Assembly (NCBI RefSeq): GCF_002441885.1
Contig: NZ_JXJT01000016.1
Coordinates: forward strand, 1 to 47,284
DNA: 47,284 bases
Origin: Pseudolactococcus chungangensis CAU 28 = DSM 22330
Lineage (GTDB): Bacteria; Bacillota; Bacilli; Lactobacillales; Streptococcaceae
Direction of reading: 5' to 3'
Made by a program: the position numbers and the translations under genes. Shown here in pieces: positions 16,697 to 25,758 of the stretch (its first letter is position 1; each line of letters begins with the position of its first letter). The notes under the pieces were generated by a model that saw nothing but the letters and a program-made list of their open reading frames with translations, ran no database searches and was not told the DNA's origin.

Positions 16697-18844
16697 ATGA
16701 CAGAAAATGAAGTAAAAAAATCAAGTTTAAGTCGATCGCAAAAAAATGTTGATCCTGAATTAGATAGGAAAGTAAAAACAAAAAAACGACAATTTATTCC
16801 TGCGCCGATTAAGCGTTTTTGGAAACGGTATAATTTGACCAAAATCACAATTGCTTTGGTCCTTTTCATGGTACTATCTATTGCTAGCTATCTTCTTTTT
16901 CTAGCCAAAACAGCTGATGTTGAGACACTCAAGCAATCGATGGAAGCGCGGACGGAAATTATTGACAAAAACGGGCAGTCTGCAGGTGCCATGTACGGTC
17001 AAAAAGGAACGACGGTCAAATTTAATGAGATTTCAGATAATCTTAAAAATGCTGTCATTGCAACAGAGGATCGTTCTTTTTATGACAATAATGGGATTAA
17101 CTTTAAGCGGACGCTTTTAGCAGTTGTAACTCTAGGAAAATTTGGTGGTGGGTCAACGATTACCCAACAGTTAGCTAAAAATGCTTTCCTATCTCAGAAA
17201 CAAACCGTTGACCGTAAAGCTAAGGAATTATTTCTAGCCCTTGAAATTAATAAAAAGTACGATAAAAAAGATATTTTAACCATGTACCTGAATAATTCTT
17301 ATTTTGGGAATGGGATATGGGGGATTCAGGATGCGAGTCTTAAATACTATGGTAAGTCAGCTAAGGATTTGTCAATAGAAGAGGCGGCGACGCTTGCGGG
17401 GATTCTCAAGTGGCCGGAAGTTTACAATCCTCTGTATAAGGAGGGGAAATTTGCTAAAGATCGTCGGGATACGGTCTTGCAAAATATGGTAAATGCGGGA
17501 TATATTAAGCAAGCAGATGCTAAAGCAAATATGCAAATCGGGATTACGAGCAATTTGGCAGATGCTTATGTTGGTAAAGATGATAACTATAATTATCCGA
17601 GTTATTTCGATGCGGTGATTCAGGAAGCGATTAATGTCTATGGACTTACTGAACACGATATTTTAAATAATGGTTACAAGATATATACTGGTTTGGATCA
17701 GAATATGCAGACAGGAATGCAGACGACTTATGCAAATACCTATCAGTTTCCAGTCGCTGCAGATGGTGTCAGTGCTCAGTCTGCATCAGTTGCAATTAAC
17801 CCGAGCACAGGGGAAGTGGAAGCGCTGATTGGACGGGTACCGACGACAGATAATAATAGTTTCCGTGGTTTTAACTTTGCAACGCAATCTGGTCGAAGTC
17901 CTGGTTCAACGATTAAACCTTTAGTTGTCTATACGCCAGCGATTGAGGCAGGATGGTCAATTAATAAGATGGTTCGTGATGAACCAATGGATTATGATGG
18001 CTGGCAACCGCTCAATGCGGATCGACAATGGCATGGTGATATGCCGATGTATCAAGCGCTTGCTAATTCTTATAATATTCCGGCGATTAATACTTTCAAA
18101 GCTATCGGCATTAAAACTGGTGTTGCTAAGGGCAAACAATTTGGTCTTAATTTGACAGACAAAAATGATACTTTAACGACAGCGCTTGGTGCGGGTGTTG
18201 AGACGAATCCATGGCAGATGGCGCAAGCCTATGCGACCTTTGCCAATGATGGGGTTATGAATGAGGCACATCTGATTAAAAAAATCGTCAGTGCATCTGG
18301 TACGACGATTGCAACTGCAAAAGTGAAATCAACGCGCGTGATTGATAGTCAAACGGCACAAAAAATGACCTCGATGATGTTAGGTACTTATACCAATGGT
18401 ACAGGGATTTATGCAGCACCCTACGGTTATACCTTGGCAGGGAAAACCGGAACGAATGAAGACATTGATCAATGGGTTATCGGTTATACACCAGATGTTG
18501 TCATGACGCTTTGGCTAGGCTATGAAAACCCTGAGAGTGAGTTACATCGTTTGGATGATACATCTGCTGGCACGGCTTCGGAAGTATTCAGAACGATGGC
18601 AAGTACTATCTTACCTTATACGAATAATACGCAGTTCAAGGAAGAAAATGCCTATAGTTTAGCGGGGTTGAGCTCTGTTTCAACAGCAGCAGAAGATCCA
18701 GCTACCAGTGATGTTGTTGAAGATGCCAAGAATAAAGCCAAGGACATCACTGACAAAGCCAAATCTTTTACAGACAAAGCTGGCGAAAAAGCCAAAGAAG
18801 TTGGTGATAGCATTTGGGATCGTGTTAAGTCTTGGTTTGACTAA
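16697..18844 (+). CDS. pbp2A: Class A penicillin-binding protein PBP2A
   Basis: Bifunctional peptidoglycan synthase, 715 residues. A basic cytoplasmic tail (1-48) precedes one membrane anchor (about 50-69). The GT51 glycosyltransferase domain (~90-265) has ATEDRSFYDNNGINFKRT with the catalytic Glu, GGGSTITQQLAKNAFL and KELFLALEINKKYDKKDIL. The transpeptidase domain has SPGSTIK with active Ser404 and Lys407, a Ser-x-Asn motif at NSYN, and KTGTNED near 582. The C-terminal tail is alternating Lys/Asp/Ala (AKNKAKDITDKAKSFTDKAG), extracellular and possibly cell-wall or coiled-coil. The start directly follows a -10 box. Confidence 0.94.
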   Translation: MTENEVKKSSLSRSQKNVDPELDRKVKTKKRQFIPAPIKRFWKRYNLTKITIALVLFMVLSIASYLLFLAKTADVETLKQSMEARTEIIDKNGQSAGAMYGQKGTTVKFNEISDNLKNAVIATEDRSFYDNNGINFKRTLLAVVTLGKFGGGSTITQQLAKNAFLSQKQTVDRKAKELFLALEINKKYDKKDILTMYLNNSYFGNGIWGIQDASLKYYGKSAKDLSIEEAATLAGILKWPEVYNPLYKEGKFAKDRRDTVLQNMVNAGYIKQADAKANMQIGITSNLADAYVGKDDNYNYPSYFDAVIQEAINVYGLTEHDILNNGYKIYTGLDQNMQTGMQTTYANTYQFPVAADGVSAQSASVAINPSTGEVEALIGRVPTTDNNSFRGFNFATQSGRSPGSTIKPLVVYTPAIEAGWSINKMVRDEPMDYDGWQPLNADRQWHGDMPMYQALANSYNIPAINTFKAIGIKTGVAKGKQFGLNLTDKNDTLTTALGAGVETNPWQMAQAYATFANDGVMNEAHLIKKIVSASGTTIATAKVKSTRVIDSQTAQKMTSMMLGTYTNGTGIYAAPYGYTLAGKTGTNEDIDQWVIGYTPDVVMTLWLGYENPESELHRLDDTSAGTASEVFRTMASTILPYTNNTQFKEENAYSLAGLSSVSTAAEDPATSDVVEDAKNKAKDITDKAKSFTDKAGEKAKEVGDSIWDRVKSWFD

Positions 18845-18856
18845 TGTATGATATTC

Positions 18857-18865
18857 TGGTAAAAT
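18857..18865 (+). promoter_or_regulatory. Extended -10 promoter of rpmG-secE
   Basis: TGG plus TAAAAT (18860-18865), then GGAG (18874-18877) before the rpmG ATG. The predicted leader is only about 14 bases. Confidence 0.55.
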
Positions 18866-18885
18866 TATAAATTGGAGATAAATAG

Positions 18886-19035
18886 ATGATTAAAAAAGCA
18901 AGCCTAGCTTGTACGGTCTGTGGATCGCGCAACTATTCAATAACTGTCAGCTCAAATGGACGCGATAAACGTCTTGAAGTTAATAAATTCTGCAAAACGT
19001 GTGGAAAATATACCCTGCATAAGGAGACTAGATAA
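18886..19035 (+). CDS. rpmG: Ribosomal protein bL33, zinc type
   Basis: 49 residues: [18 protein letters not shown]... to ...KYTLHKETR. Two Cys pairs (CTVC at 9-12, CKTC at 36-39) make it the zinc-binding form. Large-subunit protein. GGAG precedes the ATG by 8 bases. Its TAA overlaps the secE ATG by one base, so rpmG and secE are coupled. Confidence 0.95.
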   Translation: MIKKASLACTVCGSRNYSITVSSNGRDKRLEVNKFCKTCGKYTLHKETR

Positions 19036-19229
19036 TGTTTAAATTTATCAATTCAATTGTTGCTGAAATGCGCCTTGTTACATGGCCAACACGCTCAGAA
19101 GCAGTAAAAGATTTTGGTATGGTCATTCAATACTCAATATTCTTCATGGTTTTCATCGTGATTTTTGACTGGCTTGTTAAGAGCGGTGTGACACAAGCTG
19201 TTAAATTATTGGTACCAATGATCAAATAA
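19035..19229 (+). CDS. secE: SecE preprotein translocase subunit
   Basis: 64 residues, the short Gram-positive form with one membrane helix. An amphipathic N-terminal part with the EMRLVTWPTRSEAVKDF signature is followed by a single hydrophobic helix (VIQYSIFFMVFIVIFDWLV). Partner of SecY in the membrane channel. AAGGAG of the rpmG end (19021-19026) acts as its ribosome site. Confidence 0.95.
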   Translation: MFKFINSIVAEMRLVTWPTRSEAVKDFGMVIQYSIFFMVFIVIFDWLVKSGVTQAVKLLVPMIK

Positions 19230-19231
19230 TG

Positions 19232-19240
19232 TGGTATAAT
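19232..19240 (+). promoter_or_regulatory. Extended -10 promoter of nusG
   Basis: TGG plus TATAAT (19235-19240), immediately after secE. Expected transcription start about 19247, giving a ~116-base leader. Confidence 0.65.
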
Positions 19241-19244
19241 ATTG

Positions 19245-19267
19245 GAAAAGGGCGAAAAGCCTTTTTC
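19245..19267 (+). terminator. secE terminator-like hairpin at the nusG transcript 5' end
   Basis: GAAAAGGGC (19245-19253) pairs with GCCTTTTTC (19259-19267, one G-U) around GAAAA. The T run is inside the stem. It could end the rpmG-secE message, and it would also sit at the 5' end of the nusG transcript. Confidence 0.5.
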
Positions 19268-19362
19268 TTGTACCAAAAGGTACTCTAAATTGTCATAAAA
19301 GGTCGTCCCATCGGTCAGGCTATAAGCACCTCGGCGCTTATCTATTTATAAGGAGAACTATC
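19268..19362 (+). promoter_or_regulatory. Structured nusG leader, possible ribosome-site switch
   Basis: TACC/GGTA hairpin at 19271-19282. ATAAGC (19322-19327) can pair with GCTTAT (19336-19341); alternatively CTTAT (19337-19341) can pair with ATAAG (19348-19352), which begins the ribosome site AAGGAG (19350-19355). The two pairings exclude each other. Confidence 0.4.
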
Positions 19363-19956
19363 ATGTCAGACACATTTGAAGAAAACATTGAACAAGAAGC
19401 GGCAAAAGAGCAAGTTGTAAACTTTGACCAAGGCTGGTTTGTCATCCAAACCTATTCTGGTTATGAAAACAAAGTGAAAGAAAACTTACTTGAACGCGCG
19501 CAAACTTACAATATGACGGATAATATCTTACGCATCGAGATTCCGACAGAAACGGTTGACAAAGAAGTCAATGGTAAACGTAAAGAAGTTGAAGAAAATC
19601 TATTCCCAGGTTATGTTCTAGTTGAAATGAACATGACAGATGAAGCATGGTTTGTCGTGCGTAATACGCCAAATGTGACAGGATTCGTTGGTTCCCATGG
19701 TAACCGATCAAAACCAACGCCTTTATTTGAAGAAGAAATTCAAGAAATTCTGCAAGGTATGGGTAAAGTCGTTCGTGAAATTACGTTTGACATCCATGTT
19801 GGTAAACGTGTCAAAATTATTGATGGTGCCTTCTCTGGATTTGAAGGTCCGATTACAGAAGTGAATGGCGATAAAGTGAAAGTAACGGTTGATATGTTTG
19901 GACGTGAAACACCTGTTGAACTTGATTTACAACAAATCGACGAGATTAGCTATTGA
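19363..19956 (+). CDS. nusG: NusG transcription elongation factor
   Basis: 197 residues. NGN domain from WFVIQTYSGYENKVKENLLERA (~25) to ~130, including NLFPGYVLVEM and FVGSHGNRSKPTPL. C-terminal KOW domain HVGKRVKIIDGAFSGFEGPI near 142-162. It binds RNA polymerase and controls elongation and pausing. It has its own promoter and leader, separate from rpmG-secE, and its own terminator. Confidence 0.97.
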   Translation: MSDTFEENIEQEAAKEQVVNFDQGWFVIQTYSGYENKVKENLLERAQTYNMTDNILRIEIPTETVDKEVNGKRKEVEENLFPGYVLVEMNMTDEAWFVVRNTPNVTGFVGSHGNRSKPTPLFEEEIQEILQGMGKVVREITFDIHVGKRVKIIDGAFSGFEGPITEVNGDKVKVTVDMFGRETPVELDLQQIDEISY

Positions 19957-19980
19957 TCCAGAGGATGAGTACTAGTGTAA

Positions 19981-20008
19981 AAAAGCTTCCTTTTTTGGAA
20001 GTTTTTTT
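19981..20008 (+). terminator. nusG terminator
   Basis: CTTCC (19986-19990) pairs with GGAAG (19997-20001), extended by A/T pairs, with a T tract to 20008. Confidence 0.8.
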
Positions 20009-20035
20009 GAAATATTCTGATAATTATGCTACAAT
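20007..20035 (+). promoter_or_regulatory. thrC promoter
   Basis: TTGAAA (20007-20012), 17 bases, TACAAT (20030-20035), with TGC before the -10. The -35 begins in the T tract of the nusG terminator. Confidence 0.75.
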
Positions 20036-20070
20036 ATGACTAACCAAAATGCAATCATGAGGAGCCAAAA

Positions 20071-21561
20071 ATGACTTTAATTTACCAATCAACGCGTGAC
20101 AAAACTAATCAAGTAACTGCTAGTCAAGCCATTCTTCAAGGTCTTGCGACTGATGGAGGGCTCTACGTACCGACTGAAATACCAAATGTTAAGTTGGATT
20201 TTGAGATATTAAAAAATGCTAGCTATCAAGAAGTAGCGACGTTTGTTTTGTCCGCTTTTCTGGATGATTTCACAGCTGAGGAGATTGCTTACTGTGTGCA
20301 CCATGCCTACGATGATAAATTTGATGATGCGGCAATTGCACCACTTGTTAAGTTGAATGGTCAGTATAACCTTGAATTGTTCCATGGTAATACCATTGCG
20401 TTCAAAGATATGGCGCTTTCTATTTTGCCTTATCTGATGACAACAGCTGCCAAGAAACACGATGTTGACCGTGAAATTGTCATTTTAACGGCAACTTCTG
20501 GGGATACTGGTAAAGCTGCAATGGCTGGCTTTGCGGATGTGCCTGGCACAAAAATTGTTGTTTTCTATCCAAAAGATGGGGTTTCTAAAATTCAAGAGCA
20601 TCAAATGACGACTCAAGTTGGTAAAAATGTTAAGGTTATCGCTATTGACGGTAATTTTGATAATGCTCAAACTAATGTTAAGGCTATGTTTAATAATGAG
20701 GCCTTGCGTGACAAGATGTTTGCTAATGGCAAACAATTTTCGAGTGCAAATTCAATGAACATTGGCCGTCTAGTACCACAGATTGCTTACTATGTTTACG
20801 CCTATGCGCAACTTGTTAAATCAAATGAAATTGAAAATGGAGCTGAAATCAACTTCACTGTACCGACAGGTAATTTTGGGAATATTTTAGCGGGATACTA
20901 TGCCAAACAAATTGGTTTACCTGTTGGTAAATTAATCTGTGCCTCTAATGAAAATAATGTCCTGACTGACTTTTTCCGTACAGGTACCTATGATAAAAAT
21001 CGTGATTTCTTTGTGACTAGCTCTCCTTCAATGGACATCTTGGTCTCATCTAATTTGGAACGATTAATTTTCCATTTGACTGGTGATAACGATGTGGCGA
21101 CATCCGAGTTGATGACAAGTTTAAATACAACTGGTCTCTACAAAATCAGTGATGATATGTTAGCAGAGTTGACAGGATTTTATGCAGATTTTGCAGATGA
21201 AGGTGATATTTCAGAAGAAATCGCTGCAACTTTCAAAGGTGATCACTATGTTGAAGACCCACACACAGCGGTTGCGAGTGCTGTATACAAAAAATACCTT
21301 GCTGAAACGCAAGATAAAACACCAACTGTCATTGTTTCGACGGCTAGTCCATATAAATTTCCAAAAGTTGTTGTTGAAAGCCTGACGCCATTGACAGGGG
21401 AAGAAGACGATTTTGATTTAGTTAAAAAACTTGAAGAAATTTCAGGTACACCTTTGCCAAAAGCGGTCTCAGAACTATTTGATGCGCCAGTTTTACATGA
21501 TACAGTGGTTCCTGCTGCTGAAATGCAATCAGCTGTTGAGCGCTATTTAGCGTTAGATTAA
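20071..21561 (+). CDS. thrC: Threonine synthase
   Basis: PLP enzyme that converts O-phosphohomoserine to threonine, 496 residues (the longer thrC class). PLP Lys112 lies in NTIAFKDMALSI; TATSGDTGKAAMAG (~148-161) binds phosphate, and PTGNFGNILAGYYA near 270 is a family motif. GAGGAG before the ATG. Alone between its promoter and a shared terminator. Its product is the substrate of IlvA at 45800. Confidence 0.96.
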   Translation: MTLIYQSTRDKTNQVTASQAILQGLATDGGLYVPTEIPNVKLDFEILKNASYQEVATFVLSAFLDDFTAEEIAYCVHHAYDDKFDDAAIAPLVKLNGQYNLELFHGNTIAFKDMALSILPYLMTTAAKKHDVDREIVILTATSGDTGKAAMAGFADVPGTKIVVFYPKDGVSKIQEHQMTTQVGKNVKVIAIDGNFDNAQTNVKAMFNNEALRDKMFANGKQFSSANSMNIGRLVPQIAYYVYAYAQLVKSNEIENGAEINFTVPTGNFGNILAGYYAKQIGLPVGKLICASNENNVLTDFFRTGTYDKNRDFFVTSSPSMDILVSSNLERLIFHLTGDNDVATSELMTSLNTTGLYKISDDMLAELTGFYADFADEGDISEEIAATFKGDHYVEDPHTAVASAVYKKYLAETQDKTPTVIVSTASPYKFPKVVVESLTPLTGEEDDFDLVKKLEEISGTPLPKAVSELFDAPVLHDTVVPAAEMQSAVERYLALD

Positions 21562-21578
21562 TAATTTGTATTGAGAAT

Positions 21579-21618
21579 AGAAGAAAGACCTCAGAAATTA
21601 ATCTGAGGTCTTTCTTCT
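21579..21618. terminator. Bidirectional terminator between thrC and mscL
   Basis: Perfect 17-base stem: 21579-21595 (AGAAGAAAGACCTCAGA) with 21602-21618, loop AATTAA. Serves both converging genes. Confidence 0.92.
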
Positions 21619-21634
21619 ATAATAATATAGGTGA

Positions 21635-22012
21635 TTATTTTTGTTTTAATAGATCACGGATTTCTTTCAATGTTTCGACTTCTTCATTGATAGCAGCAAC
21701 TTCTTCATTTTCTTCTGTTTTGTTAGCAGCGAATAATTTATTAACTGTTTTGATAATGATAAAAACAATAAAAGCCGTAATCAAAAAATTCAAGACGTCG
21801 TTCAAAAATTTACCATAAGCGAATGTTGCATTGCCTAACTTGAAACTAAGTTGGGCTAAAGCACCATCTTGAACGAAAATGCCAATGAGTGGATTAATGA
21901 GGTTATCAACTAATGATTTGACGATGGCAGTAAACGCACCCCCGATAATGACCCCAACAGCCAAGTCAAGAACGTTACCACGCAAAATAAATGCTTTAAA
22001 TTCTTTTAACAC
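21635..22012 (-). CDS. mscL: MscL large-conductance mechanosensitive channel
   Basis: 125 residues, normal length. [29 protein letters not shown] (1-~32) is the MscL signature first helix; the second helix is [17 protein letters not shown] (~72-88), and the C-terminal acidic helical bundle is [14 protein letters not shown]. Opens under membrane tension to release solutes in osmotic downshock. The GTG start is preceded by AGGAGG at 7 bases (reverse strand). Confidence 0.96.
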   Translation of the reverse strand: MLKEFKAFILRGNVLDLAVGVIIGGAFTAIVKSLVDNLINPLIGIFVQDGALAQLSFKLGNATFAYGKFLNDVLNFLITAFIVFIIIKTVNKLFAANKTEENEEVAAINEEVETLKEIRDLLKQK

Positions 22013-22042
22013 TATGTTTCCTCCTATATATTATGTAGTCTA

Positions 22043-22051
22043 ATTATATCA
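22043..22051 (-). promoter_or_regulatory. Extended -10 promoter of mscL
   Basis: Reverse strand TGA plus TATAAT (-10 at 22043-22048). No good -35 at 17 bases. Confidence 0.5.
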
Positions 22052-22106
22052 TAAAGGGCACTGTAAAGGGATGTGCAAAGCAGTTAGAAAAAAATAGATG
22101 AAAAGC

Positions 22107-22135
22107 TTGCAAATAGTCAAGCATTCTGTTATCAT
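22107..22135 (+). promoter_or_regulatory. S10 operon promoter
   Basis: TTGCAA (22107-22112), 17 bases, TATCAT (22130-22135), with TGT before the -10. Start expected near 22142. Confidence 0.7.
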
Positions 22136-22141
22136 AGATAA

Positions 22142-22271
22142 GTACTGCGTAAAGCGTTGTATGTAGCTGTGAAGCGAGAGGTTGTGATACACCCGGAGGC
22201 GTTGCCACGCATCCTGTATTAGTTTTCTCGTGGAGCTAGCCTATTCTAAGAAATAGACGAGAGGAGAAAAA
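22142..22271 (+). promoter_or_regulatory. Structured rpsJ (S10) leader RNA
   Basis: About 130 bases. Nested stem: ATACA (22187-22191) with TGTAT (22215-22219), GGA with TCC, and GCGT (22199-22202) with ACGC (22207-22210). Near the start, TCTCGT (22226-22231) can pair with ACGAGA (22257-22262), with an inner CTATT/AATAG stem, touching the ribosome site GAGGAG (22261-22266). The block around AGCGAGAGGTTGTGATACAC resembles rpsJ leaders I recall from other Lactobacillales. Probable ribosomal-protein autoregulation, unproven. Confidence 0.55.
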
Positions 22272-22580
22272 ATGGCAAACAAAAAAATCCGCATTCGTTT
22301 GAAAGCGTACGAACATGGTATTCTTGATCAAGCGGCTGAAAAAATCGTAGAAACTGCGAAACGTACTGACGCATCTGTAGCAGGTCCAATCCCGCTTCCA
22401 ACAGATCGTTCAGTTTACACAATCATCCGTGCGACTCACAAATACAAAGACTCGCGTGAACAATTCGAAATGCGTACACACAAACGTTTGATCGACATTA
22501 TTAACCCAACACAAAAAACTGTTGATGGCTTGATGAAACTCGACTTACCAAGTGGCGTAAACATCGAAATTAAATTATAA
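22272..22580 (+). CDS. rpsJ: Ribosomal protein uS10 (NusE)
   Basis: 102 residues, full length. It has the S10 motifs [20 protein letters not shown] and [29 protein letters not shown]. 30S head protein; it also acts as NusE with NusG in antitermination. First gene of the S10-spc-alpha cluster, after a ~130-base structured leader. Confidence 0.98.
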   Translation: MANKKIRIRLKAYEHGILDQAAEKIVETAKRTDASVAGPIPLPTDRSVYTIIRATHKYKDSREQFEMRTHKRLIDIINPTQKTVDGLMKLDLPSGVNIEIKL

Positions 22581-22594
22581 GGAAAGGAACTCTA

Positions 22595-23218
22595 ATGACA
22601 AAAGGAATCTTAGGGAAAAAAGTGGGAATGACCCAAATTTTCACTGAAACTGGCGAATTAATCCCAGTAACTGTCATTGAAGCTGCAGCTAACGTTGTGC
22701 TTCAAGTCAAAACAGTCGCAACTGATGGCTACGAAGCTGTTCAAGTTGGTTTTGATGACAAACGTGAAGTTTTGAGTAACAAACCTGCCAAAGGCCATGT
22801 TGCAAAAGCAAACACTGCTCCTAAGCGCTTCATTCGTGAATTCAAGAACATTGAAGGCTTAGAAGTAGGCGCTGAATTGACAGTAGAACAATTTGAAGCT
22901 GGAGATGTTGTTGACGTCACTGGTACGACTAAAGGTAAAGGTTTCCAAGGGGTTATTAAACGCCACGGACAATCACGCGGGCCAATGGCTCACGGTTCAC
23001 GTTACCACCGTCGTCCAGGGTCAATGGGTCCTGTTGCACCTAACCGTGTATTCAAAAATAAACACCTTGCAGGTCGCATGGGTGGCAACCGCGTAACAGT
23101 TCAAAACCTAGTTATCGTACAAGTTGTCCCTGAAAAAAATGTTATCCTTGTTAAAGGTAATGTCCCAGGTGCTAAGAAATCACTTATCACAGTTAAATCA
23201 GCTATTAAAGCTAAATAA
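22595..23218 (+). CDS. rplC: Ribosomal protein uL3
   Basis: 207 residues. [14 protein letters not shown] at the N-terminus and the loop [17 protein letters not shown] / [20 protein letters not shown] (~125-160), which reaches the peptidyl-transferase centre. Ribosome site AAGGAA 14 bases after rpsJ. Confidence 0.98.
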   Translation: MTKGILGKKVGMTQIFTETGELIPVTVIEAAANVVLQVKTVATDGYEAVQVGFDDKREVLSNKPAKGHVAKANTAPKRFIREFKNIEGLEVGAELTVEQFEAGDVVDVTGTTKGKGFQGVIKRHGQSRGPMAHGSRYHRRPGSMGPVAPNRVFKNKHLAGRMGGNRVTVQNLVIVQVVPEKNVILVKGNVPGAKKSLITVKSAIKAK

Positions 23219-23241
23219 TAAAGAAAGGAGATAAGTTAAAA

Positions 23242-23868
23242 ATGACTAACGTATCATTATTTAAACAAGACGGATCGCAAGCTGGCGATATCACATTGAA
23301 CGATGCAGTCTTTGGTATTGAACCAAATGAATCTGTTGTCTTCGACGTCATCCTAAGCCAACGTGCTAGCCTTCGTCAAGGTACTCACGCAGTTAAAAAC
23401 CGTTCAGCAGTACGCGGTGGTGGTAAAAAACCATGGCGTCAAAAAGGAACTGGCCGTGCACGTCAAGGTTCTATCCGCTCACCACAATGGCGTGGCGGTG
23501 GCGTCGTCTTCGGACCAACACCACGTTCATACGGTTACAAATTGCCACAAAAAGTTCGTCAACTTGCACTTAAATCAGTTTATTCTGAAAAAGTTGCAGA
23601 AAACAAACTCGTGGCAGTTGATGCGCTGAACTTCGACGCACCAAAAACTGCAGAATTTGTAAAAGTTCTTGAAGCATTGGCAATCGAACGTAAAGTTCTT
23701 GTTATCTTCGAAAACGAAGGAAATAAATTCGCTGAATTGTCTGCACGTAACATTCCAAATGTTCAAGTCACAACTGCTAACTCAGCATCTGTTCTTGATA
23801 TCGTAAACAACGATAAAATTTTGGTGACACAAGCAGCTCTATCTCAAATTGAGGAGGTTCTTGCATAA
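23242..23868 (+). CDS. rplD: Ribosomal protein uL4
   Basis: 208 residues. The long exit-tunnel loop is visible ([33 protein letters not shown], ~50-85). L4 is a known repressor of the S10 operon in enterobacteria; whether it binds this leader is not shown. Overlaps rplW by 1 base. Confidence 0.98.
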   Translation: MTNVSLFKQDGSQAGDITLNDAVFGIEPNESVVFDVILSQRASLRQGTHAVKNRSAVRGGGKKPWRQKGTGRARQGSIRSPQWRGGGVVFGPTPRSYGYKLPQKVRQLALKSVYSEKVAENKLVAVDALNFDAPKTAEFVKVLEALAIERKVLVIFENEGNKFAELSARNIPNVQVTTANSASVLDIVNNDKILVTQAALSQIEEVLA

Positions 23869-24155
23869 TGTCATTGTACGACGTAATCAAAAAACCAATC
23901 ATCACTGAAAGCTCAATGCTTACAATGGATGAAAAAAAATATACCTTTGAAGTTGATGGGCGTGCCCACAAACTTTTGATCAAACAAGCTGTTGAAGCTG
24001 CGTTTGAAGGGGTTAAAGTTGCTTCTGTTAACACTGTCAACGTGAAACCTAAAGCGAAACGCGTAGGTAAATACACAGGTTATACAAATAAAGTGAAGAA
24101 AGCTATCGTGACCCTGACGGCTGATTCTAAAAACATTGAAATTTTCGGGGAATAA
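23868..24155 (+). CDS. rplW: Ribosomal protein uL23
   Basis: 95 residues. [13 protein letters not shown] at the N-terminus and [20 protein letters not shown] in the loop. It sits at the tunnel exit, docking SRP and trigger factor. ATG overlaps the rplD stop (TAATG); GAGGAGG upstream at 23851-23857. Confidence 0.97.
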   Translation: MSLYDVIKKPIITESSMLTMDEKKYTFEVDGRAHKLLIKQAVEAAFEGVKVASVNTVNVKPKAKRVGKYTGYTNKVKKAIVTLTADSKNIEIFGE

Positions 24156-24169
24156 GAAAGGAGTAATCA

Positions 24170-25003
24170 GTGGGTATTAAAGTATACAAACCGACGACCA
24201 ACGGTCGTCGTAACATGACAAGCCTTGACTTTGCTGAAATTACGACTAACAAACCTGAGAAATCATTGTTGGTATCACTTAAAAGCAAAGCCGGCCGTAA
24301 CAACAACGGACGCATCACAGTACGTCATCAAGGTGGCGGACACAAGCGTCATTATCGTGTGATTGACTTTAAACGTAATCACGATGATGTCGTTGCTAAA
24401 GTTGCAACTATCGAATACGATCCAAACCGTTCAGCAAACATCGCTTTGGTTGTTTATGCTGATGGTATTAAAACGTACATCCTTGCACCTAAAGGTCTTG
24501 TTGTTGGTCAAACAATCGTTTCTGGCCCAACAGCTGACATCAAAACTGGTAACGCTTTGCCACTTGCAAACATTCCAGTAGGTACATTGATTCACAACAT
24601 TGAATTGAAACCTGGTAAAGGTGGACAATTGGTACGTTCAGCTGGTGCTTCTGCGCAAGTACTTGGTCAAGAAGGTAAATACACACTCGTGCGTTTACAA
24701 TCTGGCGAAGTTCGCATGATTCTTTCAACTGCACGTGCAACAATCGGTGTTGTCGGTAATGGTGAGCATAGTCTTGTCAATATCGGTAAAGCTGGCCGTA
24801 ACCGTTGGAAGGGTATCCGTCCAACAGTCCGCGGTTCAGTAATGAACCCGAACGATCACCCACACGGTGGTGGTGAAGGTAAACAACCAGTTGGTCGTAA
24901 ATCGCCATCTACACCATGGGGCAAACCAGCACTTGGTCTTAAAACACGTAATAAGAAAGCTAGATCTAGCAAACTTATTGTTCGTCGTAAAAACCAAAAA
25001 TAA
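24170..25003 (+). CDS. rplB: Ribosomal protein uL2
   Basis: 277 residues, full length, starting at GTG after AAAGGAG. Contains [36 protein letters not shown] and the C-terminal [20 protein letters not shown] loop with the conserved His near the peptidyl-transferase centre. A 100-base spacer with a strong hairpin follows. Confidence 0.98.
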   Translation: MGIKVYKPTTNGRRNMTSLDFAEITTNKPEKSLLVSLKSKAGRNNNGRITVRHQGGGHKRHYRVIDFKRNHDDVVAKVATIEYDPNRSANIALVVYADGIKTYILAPKGLVVGQTIVSGPTADIKTGNALPLANIPVGTLIHNIELKPGKGGQLVRSAGASAQVLGQEGKYTLVRLQSGEVRMILSTARATIGVVGNGEHSLVNIGKAGRNRWKGIRPTVRGSVMNPNDHPHGGGEGKQPVGRKSPSTPWGKPALGLKTRNKKARSSKLIVRRKNQK

Positions 25004-25049
25004 TCTATCCGCCAGCTCCGGCGTAGCACCGGCAGTGGTTCTAATACAA

Positions 25050-25076
25050 GTTGTTCAAATATTTAGTTTGAACAAC
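25050..25076 (+). repeat. Perfect hairpin in the rplB-rpsS spacer
   Basis: GTTGTTCAAA (25050-25059) pairs perfectly with TTTGAACAAC (25067-25076), loop TATTTAG. No T tract follows, so it is not a normal terminator. A GC-rich CCGG-loop-CCGG element lies upstream at about 25016-25032. Confidence 0.75.
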
Positions 25077-25103
25077 TAAAAATTAAAGGAGAAACCATAA
25101 CAC

Positions 25104-25382
25104 ATGGGACGCAGTCTTAAAAAAGGCCCTTTCGTCGATGATCATTTGATGAAAAAGGTTGTTGCTCAAGAAGGCAACGAAAAGAAAACAGTTATTAAAA
25201 CTTGGTCACGTCGTTCTACGATCTTCCCTAACTTCATCGGTTACACGATTGCAGTTTATGATGGTCGCAAACACGTTCCAGTATATATCCAAGAAGACAT
25301 GGTAGGACACAAATTGGGCGAATTCGCACCAACACGTACTTACCGTGGCCACGCAGCAGACGATAAAAAGACACGTCGTTAA
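25104..25382 (+). CDS. rpsS: Ribosomal protein uS19
   Basis: 92 residues. [17 protein letters not shown] and the C-terminal [23 protein letters not shown] are the S19 signature. 30S head. AAAGGAG upstream. Confidence 0.98.
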   Translation: MGRSLKKGPFVDDHLMKKVVAQEGNEKKTVIKTWSRRSTIFPNFIGYTIAVYDGRKHVPVYIQEDMVGHKLGEFAPTRTYRGHAADDKKTRR

Positions 25383-25401
25383 TTTATAGAGGAGGAAAAA
25401 A

Positions 25402-25746
25402 ATGGCAGAAATTACTTCAGCTAAAGCAACTGCTCGTACAGTCCGCGTTTCACCTCGTAAATCACGTCTTGTAATCGACTTGATTCGTGGGAAAAACGTT
25501 GCAGATGCTATCGCAACACTTAAATTCACACCGACTAAAGCAGCAAATGAGATTGAGAATGTATTGAACTCTGCAATCGCAAACGCTGAAAATAACTTTG
25601 GTCTTGAAAAAGCAAACCTTTTTGTTTCAGAAGCCTACATTAATGAAGGCCCAACAATGAAACGTTTCCGTCCACGGGCTAAAGGTTCTGCTTCACCAAT
25701 TAACAAACGCACAAGCCACATCACTGTGGTTGTGACAGAAAAATAA
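25402..25746 (+). CDS. rplV: Ribosomal protein uL22
   Basis: 114 residues. [18 protein letters not shown] (~15-32) and the beta-hairpin [25 protein letters not shown] (~78-102), which lines the exit tunnel and is where macrolide-resistance changes arise. The loop looks ordinary. GAGGAGG upstream. Confidence 0.98.
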   Translation: MAEITSAKATARTVRVSPRKSRLVIDLIRGKNVADAIATLKFTPTKAANEIENVLNSAIANAENNFGLEKANLFVSEAYINEGPTMKRFRPRAKGSASPINKRTSHITVVVTEK

Positions 25747-25758
25747 GGAGGTAAAATC

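Noticed and set aside
18700-18842. Lys/Asp/Ala tail of pbp2A as a frameshift product
   Set aside because: The frame is continuous, codon use is like the rest of the gene, and low-complexity C-terminal tails are common in class A PBPs of this group.
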